This document shows, one piece after another, positions 17,969 through 27,221 of a stretch of 44,951 nucleotides of DNA. The position numbers and the translations under genes are program-made. Location: assembly GCA_023430545.1 (NCBI GenBank), contig JAEZAF010000158.1, forward strand, positions 1 through 44,951, written 5' to 3'. Under the pieces are notes generated by a model. The model was given only the letters and a program-made list of their open reading frames with translations. It ran no database searches and had not been told where the DNA came from. The stretch is from Chloroflexota bacterium. GTDB taxonomy: Bacteria; Chloroflexota; Anaerolineae; Aggregatilineales; Phototrophicaceae. Position 1 is the stretch's first letter, and each line of letters begins with the position of its first letter.

Positions 17969-20194
17969 GTGTATCGTGGGCTTGTCATCTGTGTTCTGAT
18001 CCTGATCGCCGCTGCGCTGGCCGGATGCGATGCCGGTCCTTCACCCGTCGCACAGGCTCAGGGCCAGCCAATGCCTACCCTGCTGCCTACCAGTACCCCA
18101 CCGCTGTATAACCTTCAGGACGCGGATCGTGTAGCCTTCGAGTTCCTCAGCGCCTGGGAAAACCATAACTATCCGCTGATGTACGATCAGCTCAGCACCA
18201 CTACTCGAGAAGCTGTGCCATATGACACCTTCCTCGCCGCTTACAGCACATCAGAACAGATCATGTCGCTGACCGCTGTCAGCACGCAGGCGAATAGCTC
18301 GGCACGTGACGCGACGAATTCGGATGTGATCCTCTTCAATTATGATGCCTCATTCGAGACGGAACTCTTCGGCGGCTTTACTGACGCTGGGCGCGAACTG
18401 CTGATCGTTTACGATCACGCCATGCAGCAGTGGAAGGTCGCATGGTCGCGCGACACGATTTTTAAGGAAATGGGACGCGGTGCGGCGCTGCGACGTAATA
18501 CAACACCGGTCATACGAGGCAATATTTATGATCGGGATGGCAACATCCTCGCAGATATGGAGAACACGGTGGCACGGGTTCGCGTCATCAAGCGCGATAT
18601 GCCCGACCGCACCGCCTGTCTTGGGATGTTACAGCAGGCGATTGAGTCTAACCGACCTGAAGTGATCGAAAACATTCTGGCGCAGTCCGCCGATGACTGG
18701 ATTGTCGATGTCGGCGTGCTGGACAGCCGAAGCTATAATCAGTGGCACGAACAGCTTCAGACGACCTGTAACGCCACCTTCGAAGCTCGCCGCGAACGCC
18801 GGTATCTCAATGGCACGCTCATGCCGCATGTCGTCGGCACGGTCGGTTACCTGAGTGAAGCCGAAATCCCGCAGGCCGTCCAGCTTGGCTTCCCGCAGGA
18901 TATGATTTTGGGGCGCAGCGGCATCGAGCGCAGCCAGGATGCCATTCTGCGCGGCCAGCCTGCTGCCCAGCTTTCACTTGTCAGCGGTTCCGGCCAGACA
19001 CTCCGCGTTCTGGCAGAACGGCCGATGCAGGTCGCCAACAGCGTCTGGCTGACAATTGACAGCGACCTGCAGAAATTCGCACAGGACGAACTGACCCGCG
19101 TCTACACCAATAACCCCGATCTGGAAAAGGTTTCCAGGGGCGCTTCGGCCATCATCCTCAATGTAAAGACCGGCGAAGTATTGGCGATGGTCAGCTATCC
19201 AACGTATGACATCAACGCCTTCGCCCCCTTCCCGGTCATGGGCTTTAACGAAGCCCGCGAACAGGTACAGGATATCCAGCAGGATGAACGCAATCCGCTG
19301 CTGAACCGTGTTACCCAGGGACGCTACCCCAGCGGCTCAGTGATGAAAGTCGCGACGACTCTGGCCGTGCTCGACAGCAATATCTATGATCGTAATCGGC
19401 GCTTTGTCTGCGGCGGCATCTGGGAACGCGACGGCGTGACCAAAACGGACTGGCTTCCGGGCGGGCACGGCACCGTGACTCCTTCGATGGCCGTCACCGT
19501 AAGCTGCAACCCCTTCTATTATGAAGTCGGCTATCAGATGAACGCCGTCGATCCCTTCCTGCTGCCAACCTATCTGCGTCAGTTCGGGTTAGGTCAGCCC
19601 ACAGGCATGACAGATGTCGAGGAAGATCGCGGCTATATCGGTGACCCGGACACGCTGCGTCTGAAGACTGGCAACTGGACCTTCGCCGACGCTGCTGTGA
19701 TGGCGATCGGTCAGGGCGAAGTCGAGGTCACACCGCTGCAAATGCTCCGGGTGATCGCAGCCATCGCCAACGGTGGCGATCTGGTACGCCCACAGCTTGT
19801 CCTTAAAACCGGCCTCTTAAATGAGACCATCAGCACCCTGCAGCCAGAGGTGACCGGTACGCTGGGCGTGCGCCCGGATGTGATTGCGACCGTGATCGAA
19901 GGCATGTGCAATGTCACCACACAGGACTATGGCACCGCCGAATTCGTCTTCCGGGACTCGCCGCTGCAGGCGATTGGTGTCTGCGGCAAGACGGGCACCG
20001 CGCAGGACCTGCCGCGTCCGACAACCCATGCATGGTTCGGTGCGTATGCTCCGAAGGACGATCCCGAGATCGCCATCATCGTCATGGTCGAAAATGCCGG
20101 TGAAGGGTCGGCAGTCGCAGCACCAATCGTCAAAACCATTCTGGAATACTATTTCTTTGGCACCAACTCCGGCGCAACCGTGTCTAACTTCTGA
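17969..20194 (+). CDS. Lipoprotein class B penicillin-binding protein (transpeptidase)
   Basis: Peptidoglycan DD-transpeptidase acting outside the membrane. From the GTG at 17969 the protein is 741 aa and starts MYRGLVICVLILIAAALAGC, a signal peptide with an LAGC lipobox (Cys20). An N-terminal region at about residues 50-165 resembles the NTF2-like domain of MecA-type PBPs, followed by a dimerisation domain (TTPVIRGNIYDRDGNILAD). Catalytic motifs are complete: SVMK (S457-K460), SCN (512-514) and KTG (674-676). It is first in a plus-strand operon with an SGNH hydrolase and a two-component system. In clinical species a MecA-like architecture can mean low beta-lactam affinity, but that cannot be inferred here. 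Confidence 0.92.
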   Translation: MYRGLVICVLILIAAALAGCDAGPSPVAQAQGQPMPTLLPTSTPPLYNLQDADRVAFEFLSAWENHNYPLMYDQLSTTTREAVPYDTFLAAYSTSEQIMSLTAVSTQANSSARDATNSDVILFNYDASFETELFGGFTDAGRELLIVYDHAMQQWKVAWSRDTIFKEMGRGAALRRNTTPVIRGNIYDRDGNILADMENTVARVRVIKRDMPDRTACLGMLQQAIESNRPEVIENILAQSADDWIVDVGVLDSRSYNQWHEQLQTTCNATFEARRERRYLNGTLMPHVVGTVGYLSEAEIPQAVQLGFPQDMILGRSGIERSQDAILRGQPAAQLSLVSGSGQTLRVLAERPMQVANSVWLTIDSDLQKFAQDELTRVYTNNPDLEKVSRGASAIILNVKTGEVLAMVSYPTYDINAFAPFPVMGFNEAREQVQDIQQDERNPLLNRVTQGRYPSGSVMKVATTLAVLDSNIYDRNRRFVCGGIWERDGVTKTDWLPGGHGTVTPSMAVTVSCNPFYYEVGYQMNAVDPFLLPTYLRQFGLGQPTGMTDVEEDRGYIGDPDTLRLKTGNWTFADAAVMAIGQGEVEVTPLQMLRVIAAIANGGDLVRPQLVLKTGLLNETISTLQPEVTGTLGVRPDVIATVIEGMCNVTTQDYGTAEFVFRDSPLQAIGVCGKTGTAQDLPRPTTHAWFGAYAPKDDPEIAIIVMVENAGEGSAVAAPIVKTILEYYFFGTNSGATVSNF

Positions 20195-20215
20195 GCATGT
20201 TATAGCGACATGCTC
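20193..20215 (+). other. Hairpin just after the PBP stop codon
   Basis: A perfect 8-bp stem, GAGCATGT/ACATGCTC, with a 7-nt loop, starting within the TGA stop and followed by CGTTT. The T-tail is too weak for a confident terminator. It could reduce readthrough into the hydrolase gene or stabilise the mRNA. Confidence 0.45.
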
Positions 20216-20287
20216 CGTTTACAGGCGCACAATCTATCCGGCTGAGCGAAATGCGCTGGAGATAATGCAACTCATGAGTCAATACCG

Positions 20288-21478
20288 ATGCGAAGACTAA
20301 AATGGCTTTGGCTGGCCTTATTCTGGGTAATCTTCACCTTCATCCTGCTTGAAGGCGGGCTGCGTCTCATTGGACCATCCCTGCCGGGACAGTTAGGCGT
20401 CACTGCCCGCACCATCATCACCGGGCAGCCCTACGCCGAAGACTGGACCCCCGCATGGCAGCAGAATCGCGATCACTACTACGCACTGCGCCCGAATATC
20501 CAGAATGCCCTTCAATATGGTACGGCAACAGTCAGCTTTCATCTCACCACCAATAAACTGTGGGACGATGGCCTGCCTGCTGACGAAGGCATCGGTTTCC
20601 GCAATCCCCCCGTGACCTACGGCGTCGATGTTGTGATCGTCGGTGACTCGTTCGGTTTCTGCTTTACAGAACTCGATGACTGCTGGGTGAACCTGTTCGC
20701 GGCAAACGACAATCTCGGCGTCGTGAATCTCAGCCAGCCCGTAACCGGCAGTGAGAGCCATACCCGTATGCTGCGCGATTTCGGCGCACCCTTCGAACCA
20801 CCGCTGGTGATCTGGCAGTTCTTCGGCAACGACTTCAACGACGACTACGGCCTGCACGTCTTTCGTGGAGACATCGAGCCAATTGTGGACGAGATCGACG
20901 CACAGACCGCTGCACCAGAGTCCACCAGCCTGACGGCTTGGCTCAGTCGGAATTCCGTCGCCTACGCGGTACTGGAAACCGCCCTGACCGGGCAGTGGAC
21001 CGGCGCGCCGGATCAGGGAGCCTTCCAGCCGCAGTACAGCGTCCCCTATGCCGACGGTCAGACCATGCAGTTCGGCAAACTGTACGAACGCACCGCGCTG
21101 GATATGTCCCGCCCTGCCAATCAGTACGGACTCGAACGCTCGCGTGAGGCTTTTCAGGAGGCGCAGCAACAGGTCGCCGGATGGGAGGGTCAGCTTGTGG
21201 TGATCATCATCCCCACCCGTGAAGAAGTCTATGACAACCTGACCGAGCCGATCATGGGCAAGGCAGAACTCGACAAACAGCGCAGTGCCCGCCTCGCCAT
21301 GCTCGATCTGTGTGGCGAACTGTCGCTTTCCTGTCTCGATTTACTGCCCGGATTTCAGGCGCTGGCAGCCGAGGGTCAGGCGCTGTACTACGCCGACGAT
21401 ATGCATCTGAATCCTGCCGGAAATCAGGCACTGGCAGCCCTTTTGACCGAATGGCTCGAAGCGAATCAGGAAGGCTGA
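20288..21478 (+). CDS. Membrane-anchored SGNH/GDSL-type hydrolase or acyltransferase
   Basis: A 396-aa protein with one N-terminal membrane segment (about residues 5-21, LWLALFWVIFTFIL) and a large outer domain. SGNH blocks are visible: block I VGDSFGF with the nucleophile Ser121, block III FFGND (Gly and Asn of the oxyanion hole) and block V DDMHLNPAG with Asp370 and His373. Proteins of this layout include polysaccharide or peptidoglycan O-acetyltransferases and esterases, so a role in modifying cell-wall or surface glycans is likely given the PBP next door. The substrate cannot be read from sequence. No strong Shine-Dalgarno is close to the ATG. Confidence 0.8.
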   Translation: MRRLKWLWLALFWVIFTFILLEGGLRLIGPSLPGQLGVTARTIITGQPYAEDWTPAWQQNRDHYYALRPNIQNALQYGTATVSFHLTTNKLWDDGLPADEGIGFRNPPVTYGVDVVIVGDSFGFCFTELDDCWVNLFAANDNLGVVNLSQPVTGSESHTRMLRDFGAPFEPPLVIWQFFGNDFNDDYGLHVFRGDIEPIVDEIDAQTAAPESTSLTAWLSRNSVAYAVLETALTGQWTGAPDQGAFQPQYSVPYADGQTMQFGKLYERTALDMSRPANQYGLERSREAFQEAQQQVAGWEGQLVVIIIPTREEVYDNLTEPIMGKAELDKQRSARLAMLDLCGELSLSCLDLLPGFQALAAEGQALYYADDMHLNPAGNQALAALLTEWLEANQEG

Positions 21479-21482
21479 TCTC

Positions 21483-22160
21483 ATGGCAGAGACCATCATG
21501 ATCGTCGATGACGAAGAACGCATCATCCAGCTTGCACAGATGTATCTGGAGCAGGAAGGCTACGCCGTCACCAGTGCGCAGGATGGTACCAGCGCCTATC
21601 AGCAGATCATGCAGGATGAACCCGGCCTGATCATCCTCGACCTGATGATCCCCGGCATTGATGGCTGGGAACTCTGCCGGAGGGTGCGTGCCAGCTCCGA
21701 TGTCCCCATCCTGATGCTGACTGCGCGCAGCGATGACATCGACAAGATCGTCGGGCTGGAACTGGGCGCAGATGATTACCTCACCAAGCCCTTCAACCCG
21801 CGTGAGCTGGTCGCCCGTGTGAAAGCCATCCTGCGCCGCACCGACCGCCGCAGCCCTGAAGAAAGCGGTAAAAGTCTGACCATCGACAACCTCACCATTG
21901 ACCCGGAACGGCGCACGGTCCACGTAGACGGTAAGCGGGTCGAGCTTCGTCTGAAGGAATTCGATCTGCTGCTGCTGCTGGCTCGCAATCCCAGACGGGT
22001 CTACGACCGCGACAAGCTGCTCGAACTGGTCTGGGGTTATGATTTCGCCGGAGAAACCCGCACAGTCGATGTCCACATCGCACACCTGCGCCACAAACTC
22101 AAGGGCATGTCTCCGACCATCGACACCGTGTGGGGATTAGGTTACAAGCTGGAACCCTGA
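21483..22160 (+). CDS. OmpR/PhoB-family response regulator
   Basis: A 225-aa transcription regulator. The receiver domain has acidic residues D9/D10, phospho-acceptor Asp53 (IILDLMIPGIDGWE), Thr80 and Lys102 (LTKPF). The C-terminal winged helix has the family pattern RVELRLKEFDLLLLLARNPRRVYDRDKLLELVWGY in its recognition region (partly listed). AGGAAGG lies 8 nt upstream of the ATG, inside the end of the SGNH gene. The kinase starts 5 bp after the stop. The operon likely senses an envelope signal and controls wall enzymes, possibly itself through the 11-bp repeats (inference). Confidence 0.96.
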   Translation: MAETIMIVDDEERIIQLAQMYLEQEGYAVTSAQDGTSAYQQIMQDEPGLIILDLMIPGIDGWELCRRVRASSDVPILMLTARSDDIDKIVGLELGADDYLTKPFNPRELVARVKAILRRTDRRSPEESGKSLTIDNLTIDPERRTVHVDGKRVELRLKEFDLLLLLARNPRRVYDRDKLLELVWGYDFAGETRTVDVHIAHLRHKLKGMSPTIDTVWGLGYKLEP

Positions 22161-22165
22161 GTTTC

Positions 22166-23647
22166 ATGTCATTACGCACACGTCTGCTGATTTCCTATTT
22201 CGCCCTGTTAGCCATCACGCTGAGTGTGATGTTTGGCGCACTGCTGCTGATTATCAGCCGCCAGCCCGAACCCGTAAACCAGCGCTTCGGTGAGCTGAGC
22301 CTCAAGGTACGTTCATTCAGTGTCCGCCAGCTTGCCCAACTGCTGCGTGCACCTGCCTTCCCCACCCTTCGCAACAGTCGGCTGGATGAGACCGCCGAAG
22401 AATATGACCTTCGCATCATCCTGTTGCGCGGCGAGCGTCCTGACGGATTGTTCGTCGAATACGATACGCAGGGAGAATATCCTGATGAGGATCACTTTCT
22501 CGAACTCGGTGTCGATTTAGAGGCCGCCGCCTTCACGCAGTTGAATATGTCGCTGCCGGAATTCACCAACAGCAGCACCACCGCTGGATCATTTCGCGAC
22601 CCGAACCAGCAGGAATGGATTTTCGTCAGCGTCAGGCCGCGTAACAGTGTGTATACCCTTGTGCTGGCCGATCTCGACCCCGGGCGCAGCCTGCGCAGTG
22701 CGCTGACCGATTTCGGATCAGCCCTCGGTGTGCCGCTGCTGCAATCCGCCGTGGTTGGGCTGGTGGTAGCACTGCTTTTAGGGATTTTCACCAGCCGTGC
22801 GATTGCCGGATCACTTCAGCGCGTAGCATTGGCCGCCAAAGCGGTTGCACAGGGGGATTACGATCAGGTACTGCCGCTGGAGGGACCAGCGGAAATCCGC
22901 GCTGTCGCCGTGGCCTTCAATCATATGACCGAGGAAGTGCAGAAGAATCAGCAGTCGCAGCGTGATTTCCTCGCCAATATCACCCACGATCTGAAGACTC
23001 CGCTGACCTCAATTCAGGGATATTCTCAGGCCATTGCGGACGGCACGGCGAAAAATCACATCATGGCAGCAGATATCATCAATGACGAAGCTGCACGCAT
23101 GGCCCGTCTGGTCAATGACCTGACCGAGCTGTCACGCCTGCATTCCGGCGCGGCAACATTACGCATCGCCCCTGAAGATGTCAACCAGATCGTGGGTGCC
23201 GTCGCACAGCGTCTCGCACTCGTGGCGCAGCGCAAAAGTATCACCCTCAGTACCGAGCTTCAGCCGCTGCCACCCGTCATGGCGGACGGCGACCGGCTGG
23301 CGCAGGTCTTCACCAATCTGATTGGCAATGCCATCACCTACACCCCAGCACAGGGGATCATCCGCATCGCCACCTGCCTGTCAGACCAGCCAGTCCCCTC
23401 GGTCATGATCACCATTCAGGACACCGGCATCGGCATCCCAACCACCGAACTGGATCGTATTTTCGAACGCTTCTACCAGGTGGATAAATCGCGTGGTCCC
23501 AGCCGGGGTACTGGCCTCGGCCTTGCCATCGCCCGTGAGATTGTCGTCGCCCATCACGGCCAGATTTCAGTCAGCAGCCCCGGCGAGAATCAGGGCGCGG
23601 TCTTCACCGTCACACTGCCGCTAACCCGTGAGCGTATCAACAGCTAG
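22166..23647 (+). CDS. Sensor histidine kinase
   Basis: A 493-aa partner of the adjacent response regulator. The ATG at 22166, 5 bp after the regulator stop, gives MSLRTRLLISYFALLAITLS; a longer reading overlapping the regulator is rejected. Order: TM1 (about 8-31), outer sensor domain (32-185), TM2 (about 190-208), HAMP, HisKA with His274 (NITHDLKTPLTS), then the ATPase with N box NLIGNAITY, G1 DTGIGIP, F box FERFYQVD and G2 GTGLGLAI. The extracellular domain is not one I recognise. No clear terminator follows. Confidence 0.96.
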   Translation: MSLRTRLLISYFALLAITLSVMFGALLLIISRQPEPVNQRFGELSLKVRSFSVRQLAQLLRAPAFPTLRNSRLDETAEEYDLRIILLRGERPDGLFVEYDTQGEYPDEDHFLELGVDLEAAAFTQLNMSLPEFTNSSTTAGSFRDPNQQEWIFVSVRPRNSVYTLVLADLDPGRSLRSALTDFGSALGVPLLQSAVVGLVVALLLGIFTSRAIAGSLQRVALAAKAVAQGDYDQVLPLEGPAEIRAVAVAFNHMTEEVQKNQQSQRDFLANITHDLKTPLTSIQGYSQAIADGTAKNHIMAADIINDEAARMARLVNDLTELSRLHSGAATLRIAPEDVNQIVGAVAQRLALVAQRKSITLSTELQPLPPVMADGDRLAQVFTNLIGNAITYTPAQGIIRIATCLSDQPVPSVMITIQDTGIGIPTTELDRIFERFYQVDKSRGPSRGTGLGLAIAREIVVAHHGQISVSSPGENQGAVFTVTLPLTRERINS

Positions 23648-24222
23648 AGCGTGTTATAAACTTTTGCCTTTAAGTTCAAGGCGGTACGATCCTTACCCTG
23701 AGAAACGACGTCTCTCCATCCCTTATCTTTATATATGTATAACGGAGAGGAGACTCAGCCCTTGAACCCCCTCGGCCATGCAATGGAAAGCGGCAGGCTT
23801 TTAAGGGTAGGTGTTTCCATTAACTCTCACGAATACCCCGGGATCACCCCGACAAAATACGCGGCGGGTAGGGACACGGCACTGCCGTATCCGCTTGACT
23901 CTGGAGGCTGTTTAGATACTCGGCTGACCTAACGGACGAATGCCGCTTAACTTTTAAATACAGAAAAAGCCATGCGCAGCAGTCTAAGGGATTTTAAGGC
24001 TACAGCCCTGTTTTTTTGGTCCACTCCGTTTGAAAATTCGAACCGCACAGTTCGAACATTTGTGCTACGCTTATAAGCTCACAAGAACCCCTCTCTGAGG
24101 CGGGCAGGGGTGAGGTTGCAGCGCCTTTGCAGCAGAATCGTGCTGCAAATCTGCCGCCGCCGTTTATTTTGAGGGAAGATTTGTTGCAGCAGCACTTTTT
24201 TTCTGTGCTGCCGCTGCTGCTG
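23648..24222 (+). other. 575-bp intergenic region rich in inverted repeats; possible structured RNA
   Basis: No convincing gene. Left part: a long irregular hairpin pairs GTTCAAGG (from 23674), CTGAG (23698) and GTCTCTCC (23710) with GGAGAGGAGAC, CTCAG and CCTTGAAC (to 23766). Middle: AATGGAAA/TTTCCATT (23782-23789 with 23814-23821), AAGCGGCA/TGCCGCTT (23788-23795 with 23941-23948), TACCC/GGGTA (23834-23838 with 23866-23870) and a GGACACGG/CCGTATCC stem. Right: CCCTG followed by seven T (24006-24017), TTCGAAC/GTTCGAA (24037-24056), TTTGCAGCA/TGCTGCAAA (24126-24149) and GCAGCAC/GTGCTGC (24189-24211). I could not match it to tmRNA, 6S, SRP or RNase P RNA. A 65-codon open frame at 23735-23932 lacks support. 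Confidence 0.45.
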
Positions 24223-25749
24223 CTACAAATTATCGCCCGTGCGGACAAACCGATACCCCAACGCATTGACGACCGCTGTGGGTTGATCTGCCTGAACATC
24301 GAAATCCAGCACGCCAAAATCACAGGCGAAGCGATTTGCACTCAATGCGACCGCCCGGACTTCGACGCGGTCATCTTCCGAATAGATCATCAGAGCATCA
24401 CCCTCGGCACGGATCACCCACCGGTCAATATCGGCATCATAGACGCCAGTCAGGTGTACCAGTTCGACGGGATCAACCTTGCTTAAAGGCTGATCGTAAT
24501 TTTCGGCCAGCGCCCCATTGATGACGGCATAGCGCTCGTCTACCCGTGTGAGACACGGTCGCTCAGTCAGCCTGCCATTGACGCGGATGCCGTCCAGCGC
24601 AACGTCGATCAGGCCGAGATCATAGCTCAGGTAGCGTCCGATGTAGGGTGTCAGATCGGGGAGAACAGCACCGCTTTCCGGCTGCCCCGTTGACAGGTCT
24701 GCCTCTGACAGCATCAGATCGAGCGCATGATTCATGATCTGTCCGGCACTTCCCCAGAAGCCCGGGGCGCGGTTGAACAGCATCACCATCCCACAGCCGA
24801 CATCGGGGAGCATCGCCAGCACCGCACCATACTTGCCAATCGCGCCGTTATGCCCGACAAACCGCATCCCGCGATACTGCATTCCACGAAAACCGAGTCC
24901 ATAGCCTTCGCCGTTATGCCTGTCCGCCTGTATCTGATGCATTTCATTCCGCACCGATACCGAGAGTCCGTCATCCCCTAGATGTGCTAGTGCGAACGAC
25001 GCCAGATCGTGGGCTGTTGTCATTACATACCCGCACGGATACTCCATCGGATTATCGATAAAGGGCCGTTTGACACTCACCTGTCCCTGTGCATCACGGG
25101 CATGCCCCAGCGCCAGCGGATAGGTCAGCGCTTCCAGTGGGTCAAACGTCGAGCGCGACATCCCAAGCGGAGCAAACAGGTATTCACGCATCAGGGCCGT
25201 GTAGGGTTTGCCCGTGACGATTTCACCCAGACGCGCCGCCAGATTGATCCCCGGATTGCTGTAGTGAAAACCGGTCCCCGGTGGCGCGATCAGGCGGTAA
25301 TGAGGCAGTTTTTCCGCCGTATACTGCTCCAGATCCGTCCTGTACCGCCGCTGTGTACGCCGGTCATGATATTCCAGATCACTTGGCAGCCCGGATGTGT
25401 GGCTAAGCAGCATCCTCAGCGTGATCTTCGCGGTCGCGGTCGGATCGCTCAACAGCAGCTCCCGATCGTACTCGCAGATCGGTGCATCGAGGTCCAGCAG
25501 GCCATCTTCCACCAGCCGCATGAGCATCGTCGCGGTCATCGGCTTGGTAACTGATCCGGCACGGAACACCGTCTGTGGAGTGACAGGCAGTCCAGCATCC
25601 GGCTCGATACTCGTCAGGCCAAAGCCGCACTCATACACACGCCGTCCACCCTGAATCAGCGTGACGGCCAGCCCCGGCACCTTATGCGTCTGCATCTGTT
25701 CAGCAATAAGCGCTTCGAGGCTGTCAGCCTTCATGGTATGATGCGTCAT
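24223..25749 (-). CDS. Serine hydrolase of the class C beta-lactamase / PBP-like family
   Basis: A 508-aa protein with the family motifs SVTK (in FRAGSVTKPM), YSN (FHYSNPGINLAARLGE) and GHNG (MRFVGHNGAIGKYG). These enzymes include esterases, D-amino-acid peptidases and beta-lactamases, so the substrate is open. No signal peptide is evident. A C-terminal region of about 150 residues after the catalytic domain (PDLTPYIGRYLSYDLGLIDV) resembles the lipocalin-like domain often attached to this family. Its ATG overlaps the mazG stop by four bases (ATGA), implying coupling. It is the last gene of the M28-mazG-hydrolase operon. Confidence 0.88.
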   Translation of the reverse strand: MTHHTMKADSLEALIAEQMQTHKVPGLAVTLIQGGRRVYECGFGLTSIEPDAGLPVTPQTVFRAGSVTKPMTATMLMRLVEDGLLDLDAPICEYDRELLLSDPTATAKITLRMLLSHTSGLPSDLEYHDRRTQRRYRTDLEQYTAEKLPHYRLIAPPGTGFHYSNPGINLAARLGEIVTGKPYTALMREYLFAPLGMSRSTFDPLEALTYPLALGHARDAQGQVSVKRPFIDNPMEYPCGYVMTTAHDLASFALAHLGDDGLSVSVRNEMHQIQADRHNGEGYGLGFRGMQYRGMRFVGHNGAIGKYGAVLAMLPDVGCGMVMLFNRAPGFWGSAGQIMNHALDLMLSEADLSTGQPESGAVLPDLTPYIGRYLSYDLGLIDVALDGIRVNGRLTERPCLTRVDERYAVINGALAENYDQPLSKVDPVELVHLTGVYDADIDRWVIRAEGDALMIYSEDDRVEVRAVALSANRFACDFGVLDFDVQADQPTAVVNALGYRFVRTGDNL

Positions 25750-27218
25750 TCTGCTCTTTCCTGCTTTTCGCGTTCTTTCGCCTGATTCCAGAAGGCATCC
25801 AGTTCGACCAGCGTGAAGGCACTGAAATCGCGACCGCTGGCGCGCACCTGTTCTTCAACATAATAGAAGCGCTGGGTGAATTTGCGCGTCGCCTGCCGCA
25901 GCGCCGCCTCTGGATCATCGACATCCAGCCAGCGTATCCAGTTCACCAGCGCGAACAGCAGATCGCCGGTTTCATCCAGTTGTGCTTCGGGGCTGTCCGC
26001 GGCCTGCACCTCGTCGATTTCTTCCAGCACTTTGGCGCGGACATCAGCGATATTGTCCCAGTCGAATCCGACTTTCGCCGCTTTCGCTTGTATCTTATAG
26101 GCCTGCATCAAAGCGGGCAGCGCAGCCTGGACGCCATCCAGCACCGATTTCGGTTTACTCTGACCGCTGGCGGACTTTTCCTGCTGTTTGATCGCTTCCC
26201 AGTTCGTGACGACCTGATCGGCGTTCTCAGCGTTCACTTCCCCCCATACATGCGGATGCCGTCGGATCATCTTCTGATTGATCTGGCGCAGCACATCCGT
26301 CATATAGAAATCGCCTTCTTCAGTCGCGATCTGCGTATGCAGCACGATCTGAAGCATCAGATCGCCAAGTTCCTCGCTTAAATCGTCCATATCCTCGCGA
26401 TCAATCGCATCGAGGACCTCATACGCCTCTTCAATCAGATAGGGGCGCAGGGACAGATGCGTCTGCTTGCGATCCCACGGGCAGCCTTCCGGTGCACGCA
26501 GATGCGCGATAATCTCCTGAAAGCGCTCAAAACTCGACATCTCGCCGAGCGCAGGCAGATACAACGAGGTCAGGTGCTCGATATGGTCACTGTGATCGAT
26601 CTCGTACAGCGCCAGTTCCTCAACTCGTCCCTCGCCAGTCCCGGCGGCATGAATCAGCTTTACCGGGAAATCATCCGGATACTGGTTCATCAGCGTCAGC
26701 TTGACATCCGACGCCACACGCCGGTTATATACCTGACTGATCAGCGCAGGTGCATCCGGGTTGATCTGCGGGTGATGCTGCGACGCAATCACCAGCGCAT
26801 CGGTGATCTGAAGTCCATCAATCGCGTCGATCCCAATCTGCCCAAGCATCGGCTCAATGAAGCTGATCCCGTGAATCACCTCAGTCGAGACCCCTTTGGC
26901 CTTCGCCCCTTCAATCAGCCGCGCTGTGGTCGATTCCCCGACAAATGGGTCACCCGGTACAGCATAGACTACATCACGCTGAGAGGCTGCTTCCAGTACC
27001 TGTGCCACGATGCCGTCATAGACTTCGCTGAAGGCGGTTGCGCTTTCGTACAGCCCATCAAAGCTCTGATAGCGCTCGTTTCCGGGTAGGTCCGGCACAC
27101 AGGGATGCAGGCGTGTCCGCAGATAGACCGCATCGGCAGCTTCCAGCGCCTGCCATGCGCGACGCGTGAGATCAGCAGAATCCCCCGGCCCCAGCCCCAG
27201 AATGGTTAAGGTTGTCAT
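25746..27218 (-). CDS. mazG: YabN-type fusion: tetrapyrrole methylase-like domain plus MazG NTP pyrophosphohydrolase
   Basis: A 490-aa two-domain protein. Residues 1 to about 220 resemble a SAM-dependent tetrapyrrole methylase (LTILGLGPGDSADLTRRA; YAVPGDPFVGE). From about 225 on it is MazG, with CPWDRKQTHLSLRPYLIEE and the metal-binding EExxE/EExxD pattern (EEAYE; EELGD), then a second, more diverged MazG-like half. MazG hydrolyses NTPs to NMPs, clearing damaged nucleotides or lowering (p)ppGpp. The fusion matches the B. subtilis YabN layout. It starts 3 bp after the M28 gene. Confidence 0.93.
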   Translation of the reverse strand: MTTLTILGLGPGDSADLTRRAWQALEAADAVYLRTRLHPCVPDLPGNERYQSFDGLYESATAFSEVYDGIVAQVLEAASQRDVVYAVPGDPFVGESTTARLIEGAKAKGVSTEVIHGISFIEPMLGQIGIDAIDGLQITDALVIASQHHPQINPDAPALISQVYNRRVASDVKLTLMNQYPDDFPVKLIHAAGTGEGRVEELALYEIDHSDHIEHLTSLYLPALGEMSSFERFQEIIAHLRAPEGCPWDRKQTHLSLRPYLIEEAYEVLDAIDREDMDDLSEELGDLMLQIVLHTQIATEEGDFYMTDVLRQINQKMIRRHPHVWGEVNAENADQVVTNWEAIKQQEKSASGQSKPKSVLDGVQAALPALMQAYKIQAKAAKVGFDWDNIADVRAKVLEEIDEVQAADSPEAQLDETGDLLFALVNWIRWLDVDDPEAALRQATRKFTQRFYYVEEQVRASGRDFSAFTLVELDAFWNQAKEREKQERAE

Positions 27219-27221
27219 ATG

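Noticed and set aside
23735..23932. 65-codon plus-strand frame after the kinase gene
   Set aside because: It lies within the dense inverted-repeat region, has no recognisable domain and its composition looks non-coding. Structured RNA is the better reading.
23665..24017. tmRNA, RNase P, 6S or SRP RNA
   Set aside because: None of the conserved core sequences of these RNAs could be matched on either strand, although ACAGAA and GGAAAG fragments occur.
24037..24056. GTTCGAA sequences resembling a tRNA T-loop
   Set aside because: They form a simple TTCGAAC/GTTCGAA inverted repeat. No acceptor, D or anticodon arms are present and no tmRNA ends fit around them.
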